From: an uncultured Oceanospirillaceae bacterium
GTDB lineage: Bacteria > Pseudomonadota > Gammaproteobacteria > Pseudomonadales > Balneatricaceae
Assembly: GCA_913057435.1 (NCBI GenBank)
Contig: CAJXNY010000007.1
Coordinates: 1 to 64,000 of the forward strand
Reading direction: 5' to 3'
Length of the DNA: 64,000 bases
Part shown: in pieces, positions 44,024-53,523 of the stretch
Numbering within the stretch: the first letter of the stretch is position 1
How the letters are laid out: each line of letters begins with the position of its first letter
The notes under the pieces: generated by a model
What the model was told of the DNA's origin: nothing
The model's database searches: none
What the model saw: only the letters and a program-made list of their open reading frames with translations
Translations under genes and position numbers: made by a program

Positions 44024-45711
44024 TGCTGGACGTTAACCGCCTGCGGGCGGAATTCCCTTTACTGTCACGACGGGTCAACGGTGAACCGCTGATCTATCTG
44101 GATAACGCTGCCACCGCCCAGAAGCCCCGGGCCGTGATCGAAGCAGTCAACCGCTACTATCGCCAGCAGAACGCTAATGTCCACCGCGGCTCGCACCAGC
44201 TGAGCAATGATGCCACCGGGCTGTTTGAGCAGGCGCGCCAGAGCGCCGCCCGCTTCATCAATGCCCCGGGCAGCCGCGAACTGATCTGGACCCGAGGCAC
44301 CACCGAAGCAATCAACCTGGTGGCGCAAAGTTACGGTCGCAGCGTGCTGCAACCCGGCGATGAAATCCTGCTGACCACCCTGGAACACCACGCCAATATC
44401 GTGCCCTGGCAGCTGCTGGCGCAGCAGACCGGCGCGGTGATCCGGGTAGCCGGTATTCAGCCCGATGGCAGCCTGGACTGCGACCAGTTTTATAACCTGC
44501 TCAATGAACGTACAAAACTGGTCGCACTGAGCCACGCCTCCAACGCCCTTGGCACGATCAATCCAGTACAGGCGCTCACCACCGCCGCTAAAGCTGCCGG
44601 TGCAGTGGTACTGATCGACGGTGCCCAGAGCACGCCACACCTGAGTGTAGATGTGCAGGCCATCGGTTGTGACTTCTATGCATTCTCCGGCCATAAGGTA
44701 TTCGGCCCCACCGGCATCGGCGCACTCTGGGGGCGGCGGGCGCTGCTGGATGCAATGCCACCCTGGCAAGCGGGCGGCGAGATGATCGAGCGGGTCAGCT
44801 TCTCCGGCACCACCTTTAACCAGCTGCCGTTCAAATTCGAAGCCGGTACGCCTAATATCGCGGGTGCGATCGGCCTGGCCGCCGCACTGGAATGGCTGAT
44901 GGCGCAGGACCGCGCCGCACTGGAAGCTCACGAAGCCAGCCTGCTGCAACACACGCTGGATTGCTGTCGCGCCATTAAAGGCTTCCAGCCGATCGGCACT
45001 GCGGCTCATAAAGTCAGCCTGGTGTCGTTTTTACTGGCAGACCAGGCTAACCAGGATGTGGGACTGTTGCTGGATCAACAGGGCATCGCCATCCGCACAG
45101 GCCACCACTGCGCGATGCCATTGATGGAGCAGCTGGGGCTGGGCGGTACTTTGCGCGCCTCGTTTGCTTTTTATAACACTCACGACGAAGTCGAGCGGTT
45201 CGCCCAGGCACTGGACCAGATCAGCCTCAGCGAACAACACCCCGTCACGGTCGACACCAGCACCGCACAAGACCCCTTCGAGGCCCTGCCCCATGGCCGC
45301 AGCCTGAGCCATGAACAGGTAAGTGAGAAGCTGCTGGCTCTGCGCGACTGGAACAGCCGTTATCGACAGATCATGTTACTGGGCCGTGACCTGCCAGTTC
45401 TGCCCGACGCATTAAAAACAGAGCAGCACCGCCTGCATGGCTGTGAAAGCCAGGCCTGGCTGCTGCATCGCCAGAATCCCAATGGCAGTCTGGCGTTTAT
45501 CGCCGACGCCGATGCGCGTATCATCCGCGGCCTGATTGCCATTGTACTGGCAGCCCTGAACCATAAAAGTGCCGAACAGATCTGTCAGTTTGATATCCAC
45601 GCTTACTTCACCGCGCTGGATCTCGAACGTCATCTGAGCCCCTCGCGAGGCAATGGCCTGCGGGCGATTGTTGAACGTATTCAACAAATCGCCCGGCACG
45701 ATAACACCTAA
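44023..45711 (+). CDS. cysteine desulfurase SufS/CsdA fused to SufE/CsdE domain
   Basis: A 562-residue natural fusion. Residues 1-405 are a group II cysteine desulfurase: IYLDNAATAQKP, PLP-lysine in FSGHKVFGPTG (Lys225) and active Cys in RTGHHCAMPL (Cys363). After a linker (about 405-425) comes a SufE domain with SLSHEQVSEKLLALRDWNSRY and the sulfur-accepting cysteine in LHGCESQAWL (Cys474). The enzyme takes sulfur from cysteine as a persulfide and passes it to SufE, here in cis. No other suf genes adjoin, which favours a CsdA/CsdE-type role. ATG 44023 overlaps the DUF2069 stop; the upstream 55 codons of the track ORF are not coding. Confidence 0.93.
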   Translation: MLDVNRLRAEFPLLSRRVNGEPLIYLDNAATAQKPRAVIEAVNRYYRQQNANVHRGSHQLSNDATGLFEQARQSAARFINAPGSRELIWTRGTTEAINLVAQSYGRSVLQPGDEILLTTLEHHANIVPWQLLAQQTGAVIRVAGIQPDGSLDCDQFYNLLNERTKLVALSHASNALGTINPVQALTTAAKAAGAVVLIDGAQSTPHLSVDVQAIGCDFYAFSGHKVFGPTGIGALWGRRALLDAMPPWQAGGEMIERVSFSGTTFNQLPFKFEAGTPNIAGAIGLAAALEWLMAQDRAALEAHEASLLQHTLDCCRAIKGFQPIGTAAHKVSLVSFLLADQANQDVGLLLDQQGIAIRTGHHCAMPLMEQLGLGGTLRASFAFYNTHDEVERFAQALDQISLSEQHPVTVDTSTAQDPFEALPHGRSLSHEQVSEKLLALRDWNSRYRQIMLLGRDLPVLPDALKTEQHRLHGCESQAWLLHRQNPNGSLAFIADADARIIRGLIAIVLAALNHKSAEQICQFDIHAYFTALDLERHLSPSRGNGLRAIVERIQQIARHDNT

Positions 45712-45744
45712 CCCCAGACCACAAGAAACAGGACCCACCGGCCC

Positions 45745-46215
45745 ATGAGCAATTTTACCGACGTAGCCCTGCTGAACACCGTTTTTGGCAACCTCAAAGG
45801 CGATCTGAACAGCCCGCAATGGCAGAAAGCTGCCAAACAGCTACAGCTGATCCAGGAAGAGATGGCAGAACTGGTCGAAGGGATAGAAACAAAGAATACC
45901 GCCGAAGTGCGCGACGCCATTGCTGATGTACTGGTGACCACCTACGGTATGGCGCATATTCTGGGCATTGATGCCGATGCCGATATGGCAGCAGTGCAGG
46001 CCAGCAATATGTCCAAGCTGTGTAAAACCGAAGCCGAAATCGAAGCAACGCTGGCGTTTTACCGTGATGAGAAAGGCCTGGATGTATATGCCGGTGGCGA
46101 ACTGCCACAGGGCTGGGTTAAATCCAGTAAGGATCAGACCGGTAGCGATAACAAGTTCTACCCAGCCAATAAATTTCTCAAGAACACCAACTGGTTTGAG
46201 CCAGAACTGAACTGA
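45745..46215 (+). CDS. MazG-like nucleotide pyrophosphohydrolase
   Basis: A 156-residue all-alpha NTP pyrophosphatase-like protein. The metal-binding pattern is visible in LIQEEMAELVEGIE and VRDAIADVLVTTYGMAHILG (EExxE...D). The C-terminal half includes ASNMSKLCKTEAEIEATLAFYRDEKG, common in phage-like and bacterial MazG relatives. It hydrolyses NTPs or dNTPs to monophosphates. It begins 33 nt after the sufSE gene and may be part of the operon. Confidence 0.83.
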   Translation: MSNFTDVALLNTVFGNLKGDLNSPQWQKAAKQLQLIQEEMAELVEGIETKNTAEVRDAIADVLVTTYGMAHILGIDADADMAAVQASNMSKLCKTEAEIEATLAFYRDEKGLDVYAGGELPQGWVKSSKDQTGSDNKFYPANKFLKNTNWFEPELN

Positions 46216-46230
46216 TATCCCCTCTCTATT

Positions 46231-46252
46231 CGCAGCGCTCAGCGAGCGCTGC
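46231..46252. repeat. hairpin after the MazG-like gene
   Basis: GCAGCGCT and AGCGCTGC pair around CAGCG. It lies about 17 nt after the stop, without a T-run; weak terminator at best. Confidence 0.4.
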
Positions 46253-46383
46253 CATCGTGACGCCCTTCGCCCCGTACACTACCAGGGTCTTAGCTATATA
46301 GGGTAAACCCTTTGCAATTTATCCCTGCGCTAAGTACTGTCATTAGTTAATAATAATAATACGCTGGGCATGCTTCCTTTACC

Positions 46384-46410
46384 GAAAGTACTACTATGCT
46401 CTGCTGATAT
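46384..46410 (+). promoter_or_regulatory. candidate sigma-28 (FliA) promoter of the chemoreceptor gene
   Basis: GAAA-N15-GCTGATAT resembles the flagellar sigma consensus TAAA-N15-GCCGATAA, with exact spacing and 9 of 12 fixed bases. It ends 29 nt before the ATG of the methyl-accepting chemotaxis gene, a typical FliA target. Confidence 0.5.
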
Positions 46411-46438
46411 TTTACGGATCGAAATTCGGAGTCATGTA

Positions 46439-48586
46439 ATGGATAGCTATTCTAAACCTGCAAAGGGCCTGAGCCTGCGCAGTAAAATTGGCCTGCTTTC
46501 TGCTTTTTGCATTGTATTAATCAGCACCGCGCTGATTATCCTGAATACCATTCAGAGTCAGCGTTCTGCCGACAAGGTTCAAGCCCGAACCGGTACAATT
46601 CTTACCTCTGCAGTCGAACAGCAGCTGGGGAGTATCGCCCATGCTGAAGCCCTCAAAATAAATGCTTTTCTTGAATTTGCACAGGCCAGTGCTAATACCC
46701 TGGCACTGACTCAGGAATCTGATATTCAGACCCGCGGTGGTATTCTGCTCAGCGGCCAGGAGCGAGAAATAACGCTCTCCATTCTGAGTAACATACTGGA
46801 ACATAACCACGACCTGCTCGGCGTTTACGTCGCCTATGAAGCAGACCAGTACGATCAGAGTGATGAGATGTACAAAGGCAAGGCTGACATGGGCAGCGAT
46901 GCCACTGGCCGGTTTATTCCTTATCTCTCCCGCGACAGCGCTGGAAAAGGGTCACTTGATGTACTGGTTGGCATGGACGATACCAGCAAAGATGTTAACG
47001 GTATTCGAGCAGGCGAGTACTACCTGTGCCCGAAAGATAGCAAAAAGAGCTGCGTAACCGATCCCTATATCTACCCGGTGAACGGTAAAGATACCTTGCT
47101 AGTCAGCGTGACTGCGCCGGTGGTTCAGTACAACCAGTTTATCGGTATTGCCGGGGTTGATGTTGCCCTGGACTTCGTACAGCAGGGCATCGTCCGCTCC
47201 AATAGCGAACTCTATAACGGCAGTGGCCAGATGGCCGTTATCAGTCCGAAAGGCATTATTGCGGCAGCCAGCATGGACAGCGGTCTGCTGGGTAAAAACT
47301 ACCGTAATACACCACTCAATAACTGGCAGCCCCTGATTCAAAACGCCGGCGCCAGACTCACCATCGTCCAACAGGATGGCCGCCTGTCTGCCGTTGCCCC
47401 ACTGGAACTGCATGGTGTCGATACCGGCTGGCGGATTCTGATCCAGTTACCAGCCAGCGCCGTCACCAGCCAGCTCGACACCCTGGCGCATATCTTTGAT
47501 GAAGTCAGCAGCGAGTCCACCCTGATCGGTCTGCTGCTCAGTGCCGTGGTGGGCGGGCTGGGCATCATTCTGATGTTTACTATGGTTGCCATGTTACTCA
47601 AGCCAGTAGACCAGCTGGTCCATATGCTGAAAGATATCGCCCAGGGCGAGGGTGACCTCACCCGTCGCCTGACAATCAAAAGCCATGATGAACTGGGCGA
47701 GCTGGCGAGCTGGTTTAACCTGTTCCTGGATAATCTGCATAAATTGATCGAGCAGGTCGCTCAAACCAGTCAGCAAATAGGCCAGGCGGCCGACACTTCT
47801 GCCCAGATTGCCAGCTCCAGCCGTCAGCGACTTGAGCACCAGCGTGAACAGATATCCATGGCCGCCACCGCCGTGCATCAGATGAGCGCCAGTTCCGGTG
47901 AAGTTGCCAGTAGCGCTGGCAATGCGGCCGAAGCAACAGCCCGCACCCGTCAGGTTGCTGATGATAGCCAGCGAGTAGTTGAAAGCACCGTAAGCAGTAT
48001 TGCGGCGCTCTCTGACGAAGTCGCACGCGGCACGGAAGTGATTCAGGAGCTGGAAGGTCATAGCAATAAAATCAGTGATATTCTGGTCACCATCGGTGGC
48101 GTTGCCGACCAGACTAACCTGCTCGCCCTGAACGCTGCGATCGAAGCTGCCCGTGCTGGCGACCATGGCCGAGGTTTTGCCGTGGTTGCCGACGAGGTAC
48201 GCGGCCTGGCCCAGAGCACCCAGAATGCCACGGCTGAGATCCAGGCGATGATCGAAAACCTGCAAAAAGGTACCGGCACTGCGGTAACCGTAATGAATAA
48301 CAGCCGTGAGCAAGCCGAACAGAGCGTCAACCAGGTCAACCTTTCCAGCGAAGCACTGGAACAGATCGGTCAGCACGTTATCGAAATCAGCGATATGAAC
48401 AGCCAGATCGCCGCCTCAGCGGAAGAGCAAAGCTCAGTATCGGAGGACATCAACCGCAATGTGGTGGCCATGGACGAAGCCGCCAAAGAGGTTGCAGGTC
48501 AGGCAGATGAAAATGCCCGAGCAGCTGAACAGCTACAGCAGCTATCCAGTGACCTACGTAATCTGGTCGGGCGATTTAAACTCTAA
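46439..48586 (+). CDS. methyl-accepting chemotaxis protein with dCache sensor
   Basis: A 715-residue chemoreceptor. The order is: first membrane helix (about 17-38), periplasmic dCache-type domain (about 40-350, with [14 protein letters not shown] and [20 protein letters not shown]), second helix (about 360-390), HAMP, and a long coiled-coil signalling domain whose tip is [21 protein letters not shown]. It lacks a C-terminal CheR-docking pentapeptide. dCache receptors often bind amino acids or amines. ATG 46439 with GGAG upstream is chosen over the track start at 46370. Confidence 0.94.
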   Translation: MDSYSKPAKGLSLRSKIGLLSAFCIVLISTALIILNTIQSQRSADKVQARTGTILTSAVEQQLGSIAHAEALKINAFLEFAQASANTLALTQESDIQTRGGILLSGQEREITLSILSNILEHNHDLLGVYVAYEADQYDQSDEMYKGKADMGSDATGRFIPYLSRDSAGKGSLDVLVGMDDTSKDVNGIRAGEYYLCPKDSKKSCVTDPYIYPVNGKDTLLVSVTAPVVQYNQFIGIAGVDVALDFVQQGIVRSNSELYNGSGQMAVISPKGIIAAASMDSGLLGKNYRNTPLNNWQPLIQNAGARLTIVQQDGRLSAVAPLELHGVDTGWRILIQLPASAVTSQLDTLAHIFDEVSSESTLIGLLLSAVVGGLGIILMFTMVAMLLKPVDQLVHMLKDIAQGEGDLTRRLTIKSHDELGELASWFNLFLDNLHKLIEQVAQTSQQIGQAADTSAQIASSSRQRLEHQREQISMAATAVHQMSASSGEVASSAGNAAEATARTRQVADDSQRVVESTVSSIAALSDEVARGTEVIQELEGHSNKISDILVTIGGVADQTNLLALNAAIEAARAGDHGRGFAVVADEVRGLAQSTQNATAEIQAMIENLQKGTGTAVTVMNNSREQAEQSVNQVNLSSEALEQIGQHVIEISDMNSQIAASAEEQSSVSEDINRNVVAMDEAAKEVAGQADENARAAEQLQQLSSDLRNLVGRFKL

Positions 48587-48599
48587 GGTCTTTAAACGG

Positions 48600-48642
48600 T
48601 TAATACAACAACGCCGGGCTCTGCCCGGCGTTGTTGTATTAA
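48600..48642. terminator. strong bidirectional terminator after the chemoreceptor gene
   Basis: Perfect 20-bp arms (TTAATACAACAACGCCGGGC and its complement) enclose TCT. The upper stem is GC-rich and the outer part AT-rich. It separates the receptor from the convergent PA2817-like gene. Confidence 0.88.
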
Positions 48643-48655
48643 CAATACCAGCCCC

Positions 48656-49054
48656 TCAGTGATAGCCCAGTATCAGCGCGCGCTCTTTCTCGTAATTGAA
48701 TTCAGTGCCTGCGGCTTCTGCGGCATAACGCATCTCTTCCAGGCGCTGAAACTTCTCGATCTCTTCATCTGGCATATGATGCAGGCAGTCACCGCCGACA
48801 TACCAGAGCAGGTCACGGGCAACCAGTGGCATCAGGTCAGGGTAGTTACGCACCAGGGTGCACAACAGGTTCTGGCCCTGCTCAAAAAATTCCGGCGCAC
48901 CCGACAGGCCAAGATCGATCAGGGTGTCCATACCCTGCAGGAACTCTTCATCCTGTGTTGACATATCAGCCAGATTGAATGGCGCATTCTGCAACAGATT
49001 GTTGTAGGTGTGGGATAACAGATTCAGGTGAAAGCTGCGATAATCCAGGCTCAT
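48656..49054 (-). CDS. PA2817 family protein (uncharacterised)
   Basis: A 132-residue soluble, acidic, mostly helical protein: MSLDYRSFHLNLLSHTYNNLL, then LARDLLWYVGGDCLHHMPDEEIEKFQRLEE. It resembles the conserved Pseudomonas family named after PA2817, which has no known function. ATG 49054, following GTGAG by 7 nt, is preferred to the upstream GTG 49066. It is divergent from the ABC transporter, with about 155 bp between them. Confidence 0.7.
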   Translation of the reverse strand: MSLDYRSFHLNLLSHTYNNLLQNAPFNLADMSTQDEEFLQGMDTLIDLGLSGAPEFFEQGQNLLCTLVRNYPDLMPLVARDLLWYVGGDCLHHMPDEEIEKFQRLEEMRYAAEAAGTEFNYEKERALILGYH

Positions 49055-49210
49055 ATTTTTTCTCACTTCTGGTAACGGGTATCAACGGCACAGCCGTGGC
49101 CTGTTGGCAAAACAGGCGGCGGCAAGTTTATCGTAAACCTGCCGACCTCGCTTGAAGTTTACCTCGCAAGGCCTCAATAAGAAGGGCCAACTGATCAACG
49201 GGACGTTTTA

Positions 49211-50146
49211 ATGACCACAGCGCTTTCCATCCGCGACCTGCGCAAAGTCTACGACAATGGCTTCGAGGCTCTGAAAGGGGTCAGTTTTGATGTACAACCG
49301 GGCGATTTTATGGCCCTGCTGGGCCCCAACGGTGCCGGTAAATCCACCACGCTGGGGATTGTCTCCTCGCTGGTGAATAAAAGTAGCGGTACTGTCACTG
49401 TATTTGGCCATGATCTGGACAGCGACCCGATGAAGGTGAAAACCTGTCTGGGCGTGGTGCCGCAGGAGTTTAACTTCAATATGTTCGAGAAGGTCGAGCA
49501 TATCCTGATCACCCAGGCCGGTTATTATGGCATTGGTGCCAAAGACGCCAGGCAGCGTGCCGAGTTTTATCTGCGCAAGCTGGGCCTGTGGGAGAAGCGG
49601 GATGTTACCGCCCGGATGCTGTCCGGCGGGATGAAACGCCGGCTGATGATCGCCCGTGCACTGATGCATGAGCCTCGCCTGCTAATTCTGGATGAGCCGA
49701 CCGCCGGGGTGGATATCGAACTGCGCCGTTCCATGTGGGCCTTTTTGCAGGAGCTCAATGACGCTGGCACCACCATCATTCTGACCACCCACTACCTGGA
49801 AGAAGCGGAAAGCCTGTGTCGCAATATTGCCATTATCGACCACGGTAATATTGTCCATAACACCAGCACCCGTGAGCTGCTGGCACAGCTGAACACCGAA
49901 ACCTTTCTGCTCGACATCCAGCCTGGCCTCAGCCAGCTGCCTGCGCTCAGCGGCTATACCGTGCGGCTGGAAAACGAGCACCTGCTGGAAGTAGAGGTCG
50001 AGAAAGGCCAGGGCCTGAATGACCTGTTCGCACAGTTGCAACAGCAACAGATCAGCGTCAGCAGTATGCGTAATAAAGCCAACCGGCTGGAGGAGCTGTT
50101 TGTCTCCCTGGTGGAAAAAAATCTGGCCGAGAAGGAGTCAGCATGA
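49211..50146 (+). CDS. ABC transporter ATP-binding protein (YadG-like)
   Basis: A 311-residue ABC-2 type ATPase. Walker A is LGPNGAGKSTT, the signature is LSGGMKRRLMIARAL, Walker B LLILDEPTAGVD, followed by TTHYLEEAE. Length and sequence flavour resemble E. coli YadG (308 aa). It drives an exporter with the following permease, sharing an ATGA overlap. The substrate is unknown. Confidence 0.93.
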   Translation: MTTALSIRDLRKVYDNGFEALKGVSFDVQPGDFMALLGPNGAGKSTTLGIVSSLVNKSSGTVTVFGHDLDSDPMKVKTCLGVVPQEFNFNMFEKVEHILITQAGYYGIGAKDARQRAEFYLRKLGLWEKRDVTARMLSGGMKRRLMIARALMHEPRLLILDEPTAGVDIELRRSMWAFLQELNDAGTTIILTTHYLEEAESLCRNIAIIDHGNIVHNTSTRELLAQLNTETFLLDIQPGLSQLPALSGYTVRLENEHLLEVEVEKGQGLNDLFAQLQQQQISVSSMRNKANRLEELFVSLVEKNLAEKESA

Positions 50147-50916
50147 AGCCGCAACAATTATGGGTCGCGTTCTGGACCATTTTATACCGTGAAGTTCGCC
50201 GTTTTACCCGGATCTGGGCACAAACGCTGCTGCCACCGGTCATCACTATCACCCTGTATTACATTATTTTTGGCAACCTGATCGGCAGCCGGATCGGTGA
50301 GATGGGTGGTTTTGGCTATATGGAATACATTGTGCCGGGCCTGATCATGATGTCGGTAATCACCAACAGCTATTCCAATGTGGTGTCGTCATTCTATTCA
50401 AGCAAGTTCCAGCATAACGTGGAAGAACTGCTGGTATCCCCAGTGCCCAACTGGATCATCCTCTGGGGCTATGTCTTTGGCGGTGTCGCTCGCGGCCTGA
50501 TCGTAGGTGTGATGGTGACCCTGCTGTCGCTGTTTTTCACCGATCTGCAGGTCCATCATCTGGGCATTACCGTACTGGTGGTCATTCTGACCGCGATGCT
50601 GTTTGCGCTGGGCGGCTTCCTGAATGCCATCTTTGCGCAGTCGTTTGACGATGTTTCCATTGTGCCCACTTTTGTCCTGACTCCCCTGACCTACCTGGGC
50701 GGCGTGTTCTATTCGATTAACCTGCTCCCCGAGTTCTGGCAGAATGTGTCGCTGCTGAACCCGATTCTGTACATGGTGAACACCTTCCGTTACGGCATCC
50801 TGGGCGTTAGCGATATCAACATAGGCTTTGCCCTGACGGCGGTTGTGGTCTTTATCGGCCTGTTAACCAGCTGGGCACTGCACCTTCTGAAAACCGGCAA
50901 AGGTCTGCGTAGCTAA
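50143..50916 (+). CDS. ABC-2 type transporter permease (YadH-like)
   Basis: A 257-residue permease with six hydrophobic segments and the ABC-2 stretches EYIVPGLIMMSVITNSYSNVVSSFYSSKF and VPTFVLTPLTYLGGVFYSINLLPEFWQ. The length equals E. coli YadH (256). It pairs with the ATPase just upstream (4-nt overlap). Its stop lies 19 nt before queF, so queF may be co-transcribed. Confidence 0.93.
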   Translation: MKPQQLWVAFWTILYREVRRFTRIWAQTLLPPVITITLYYIIFGNLIGSRIGEMGGFGYMEYIVPGLIMMSVITNSYSNVVSSFYSSKFQHNVEELLVSPVPNWIILWGYVFGGVARGLIVGVMVTLLSLFFTDLQVHHLGITVLVVILTAMLFALGGFLNAIFAQSFDDVSIVPTFVLTPLTYLGGVFYSINLLPEFWQNVSLLNPILYMVNTFRYGILGVSDINIGFALTAVVVFIGLLTSWALHLLKTGKGLRS

Positions 50917-50935
50917 TAATGCAGGAACAGAGTTA

Positions 50936-51760
50936 ATGCGTGAGCAAGAAGTAAAAGAGCTGTCGCCGCTGGGTCAGGACACTCAGTATGTCAATCAGTA
51001 TGACCCTGCACAGCTGTACCCGATCAGCCGCCAGTTAAACTGGGCCGAACGGGGCATCGCGCGGGACAGCCTGCCCTTTTTCGGCATGGATATCTGGAAT
51101 GCCTTCGAGATATCCTGGCTGAACCTTAAAGGCAAGCCCGTGGCCCGGCTGGCGGAGTTTTATATTCCCGCCGGTAGCGTCAGTATTATCGAGTCCAAGT
51201 CGTTCAAGCTGTATCTGAACTCCTACAACCTGAGCCGCTTTGCCGATGAAGCAACGGTTCAGGCGCAGATGGAGCAGGACCTCAGCGCAGCAGCCGGTGG
51301 CACGGTAAAGGTGGTGTTGCGCCACCCGGATAGCGCCCCGGCACTGGGTGCCTTTGCGGGCCAGTGCATTGATGAGCTGGATATCGAAGTTGATCAATAC
51401 TCGCCGGAACCAACGCTGCTGCGCGCCAGCGGTGCGACCGTCAGTGAGCAGCTGTATAGCCACCTGCTGAAATCCAACTGCCCGGTAACCGGTCAACCTG
51501 ACTGGGCCAGCATTCAGATCAGCTACACCGGCCCGCAGCTCGATCACGAAGGCCTGTTGCGCTATCTGATTTCCTACCGTGAACACGGCGACTTTCATGA
51601 GCAGTGCGTGGAAAATATCTTTATGGATATCTGGCAACAGTGCCAGCCAGAACAGCTGACGGTGTACGCCCGCTATGTGCGCCGCGGCGGACTGGATATT
51701 AACCCTTATCGCAGCTCCGAAGATCAGCCACTAAACAACCTGCGCCTGAGCCGTCAGTAG
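50936..51760 (+). CDS. queF: NADPH-dependent 7-cyano-7-deazaguanine reductase QueF
   Basis: A 274-residue long-form (YqcD) QueF. It shows the N-terminal half with DIWNAFEISWLN and ESKSFKLYLNSYN, catalytic Cys in LKSNCPVTGQPDW, and the C-terminal YREHGDFHEQCVENIF. It reduces preQ0 to preQ1 for queuosine in tRNA. The length matches E. coli (282). Confidence 0.96.
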   Translation: MREQEVKELSPLGQDTQYVNQYDPAQLYPISRQLNWAERGIARDSLPFFGMDIWNAFEISWLNLKGKPVARLAEFYIPAGSVSIIESKSFKLYLNSYNLSRFADEATVQAQMEQDLSAAAGGTVKVVLRHPDSAPALGAFAGQCIDELDIEVDQYSPEPTLLRASGATVSEQLYSHLLKSNCPVTGQPDWASIQISYTGPQLDHEGLLRYLISYREHGDFHEQCVENIFMDIWQQCQPEQLTVYARYVRRGGLDINPYRSSEDQPLNNLRLSRQ

Positions 51761-51795
51761 TACTCCTTGCTGTCTCAAGAGCTAAAGCAATAAAT

Positions 51796-51818
51796 AAAAA
51801 AGGGGACCATAGGTCCCC
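51796..51818 (-). terminator. intrinsic terminator after the BCCT gene
   Basis: GGGGACC and GGTCCCC pair around ATA. Read on the minus strand it is followed by T6, 33 nt after the BCCT stop. On the plus strand it may also slow queF transcription. Confidence 0.8.
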
Positions 51819-51850
51819 GAGTGGCGTACGAAGCAAGTATCAGATTACCG

Positions 51851-53467
51851 TTAAACCGAGTCTGCTAACGCCACCCTATCTTGCCCTTTCTGTTGTTGAT
51901 GCGCGTTCTCACGGCCGATCTCTTCATCAATGTCAGCCCGATGTTCTTTCTCATACTCTGTTTTCAGAGACTTGAGCAACGACCAGACCATAAAACCGAT
52001 ACCCACTGCGAATGGACTACCGGCTACAATCGACGCCGTTTGTACAGCCTTCAGTCCCCCACTGAGCAGTAACACAATCGCTAACAACCCGGTAAAAATC
52101 CCCCAGGTTACTTTCATACCAAAAGTGGGCTCATAGGCACCTTTGGACATCTGCATAGCGACGAAGAAACAGGCAGAATCAGCCGAAGTAATCAGGAAGA
52201 TGATCATGCTGCAGAACACCACCACACTCAGCAACCCACTGAACGGAAAGCTTTCCAGCAGAATATAGATACCCGACCCCAGGTTAGCCTGTACTGCTTC
52301 AAATATTTTCACTTCCCCAGCAGCTTCAATACCAATGGCAGAACCGCCGATAATAGAAAACCAGAGCATAGAGCACAGGGTCGGCAGTAATACTGCGAAC
52401 AGAATAAACTCACGCAACGTACGACCACGGGAGATACGTGCCACAAAACCACCGACGAACGGAGACCAGGAGATGACAATCAACCAGTAAAATATTGTCC
52501 ACCAGTTTATCCAGCCAGTTTTCTGTAGCGGATCAGCCCAGAATGTCATCGGCAACAGGTTACCCAGATAGTTGCCAATCCCGGTCACAAAGTAGCGCAG
52601 AATTACGTTGGTCTCCCCCGTCAGTAAAATAAAAATACCAAAGGCGATCACAATACAGACATTCAGAGTGCTGAGATAAGCCACCCCGCGTTTCAGGCCA
52701 GAAACGGCCGATAGACTGTACATGATGGCCAGCAAGGCAATGATTACAATTTTACCCGTACTGCCGGTTTCGATTCCAAAGATATGATTAACGCCATAAT
52801 CGATAGAAATCACTCCCAGTCCCAGCACCGTGGCAATACCACCAATCGTTGCCACGGCACCAACCAGATCCAGCAGGCGTGCCCATACGCTGGTTTCGGT
52901 GCGTTCACCCAGCAGCCCATACAAAGCAATACCGATATTCATCGGTTTACCATAACGAAATGCAGGAAAGGCAATACAGAGCCCAACGATGCAATAGCCC
53001 ATCCAGGTATGCAGCCCCCAGTGTAATGACGTGATCTGCAGCGCTACCGGGATTGCATCCGAGGTTCCTGGTTCTGCCATATAGGGCGTTTGCATGTAGT
53101 GATACAGCGGCTCAGCAACACCCCAGAGCAGAAAGCCAACCCCAATACCGCAACTGAATAGCATAGAAATCCAGGTGAAGGTGGAAAACTCTGGCGTATC
53201 TTCAGCTTTACCCAGTTTCAGATCACCATATCGACTGAAACCGATCCATAGCCCAATACCAACATAGGTCGTTAGAGCCAGAATATAAGCCCAGCCAAAT
53301 TGATTGCTAAGAAAGCCCTGAGCACTACTGGCTGCTGTTTTCAAAGTATCAGGGCTGATCGCACCCAGGGCCACAATCAGCAAGGTTACTATTGCCGTCG
53401 ACCAGAACAGCGGTTTATCGTAATCGCCAAGGAAACTCCTGCGACGAGATTCTGTTACTTTATCCAT
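51851..53467 (-). CDS. BCCT family betaine/carnitine/choline-type transporter
   Basis: A 538-residue secondary transporter with twelve helices. BCCT signatures are visible: HWGLHTWMGYCIVGL (substrate-cage tryptophans) and WSPFVGGFVARISRGRTLREF. These carriers take up trimethylammonium compounds such as glycine betaine, choline or carnitine, driven by Na+ or H+. The C-terminal tail is short. ATG 53467 follows GGAG by 7 nt. It lies 56 nt after an amidohydrolase gene on the same strand, which suggests that the pair imports and cleaves one substrate. Confidence 0.93.
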   Translation of the reverse strand: MDKVTESRRRSFLGDYDKPLFWSTAIVTLLIVALGAISPDTLKTAASSAQGFLSNQFGWAYILALTTYVGIGLWIGFSRYGDLKLGKAEDTPEFSTFTWISMLFSCGIGVGFLLWGVAEPLYHYMQTPYMAEPGTSDAIPVALQITSLHWGLHTWMGYCIVGLCIAFPAFRYGKPMNIGIALYGLLGERTETSVWARLLDLVGAVATIGGIATVLGLGVISIDYGVNHIFGIETGSTGKIVIIALLAIMYSLSAVSGLKRGVAYLSTLNVCIVIAFGIFILLTGETNVILRYFVTGIGNYLGNLLPMTFWADPLQKTGWINWWTIFYWLIVISWSPFVGGFVARISRGRTLREFILFAVLLPTLCSMLWFSIIGGSAIGIEAAGEVKIFEAVQANLGSGIYILLESFPFSGLLSVVVFCSMIIFLITSADSACFFVAMQMSKGAYEPTFGMKVTWGIFTGLLAIVLLLSGGLKAVQTASIVAGSPFAVGIGFMVWSLLKSLKTEYEKEHRADIDEEIGRENAHQQQKGQDRVALADSV

Positions 53468-53523
53468 CACAATTCTCCAACTTGTTTTTATTTTCAGAGT
53501 GTTGATGTAAGTGCGCTGACGGG

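Noticed and set aside
44065-45009. 314-codon minus-strand ORF
   Set aside because: Antisense shadow of the cysteine desulfurase domain; composition rich in Gly, Gln and Arg.
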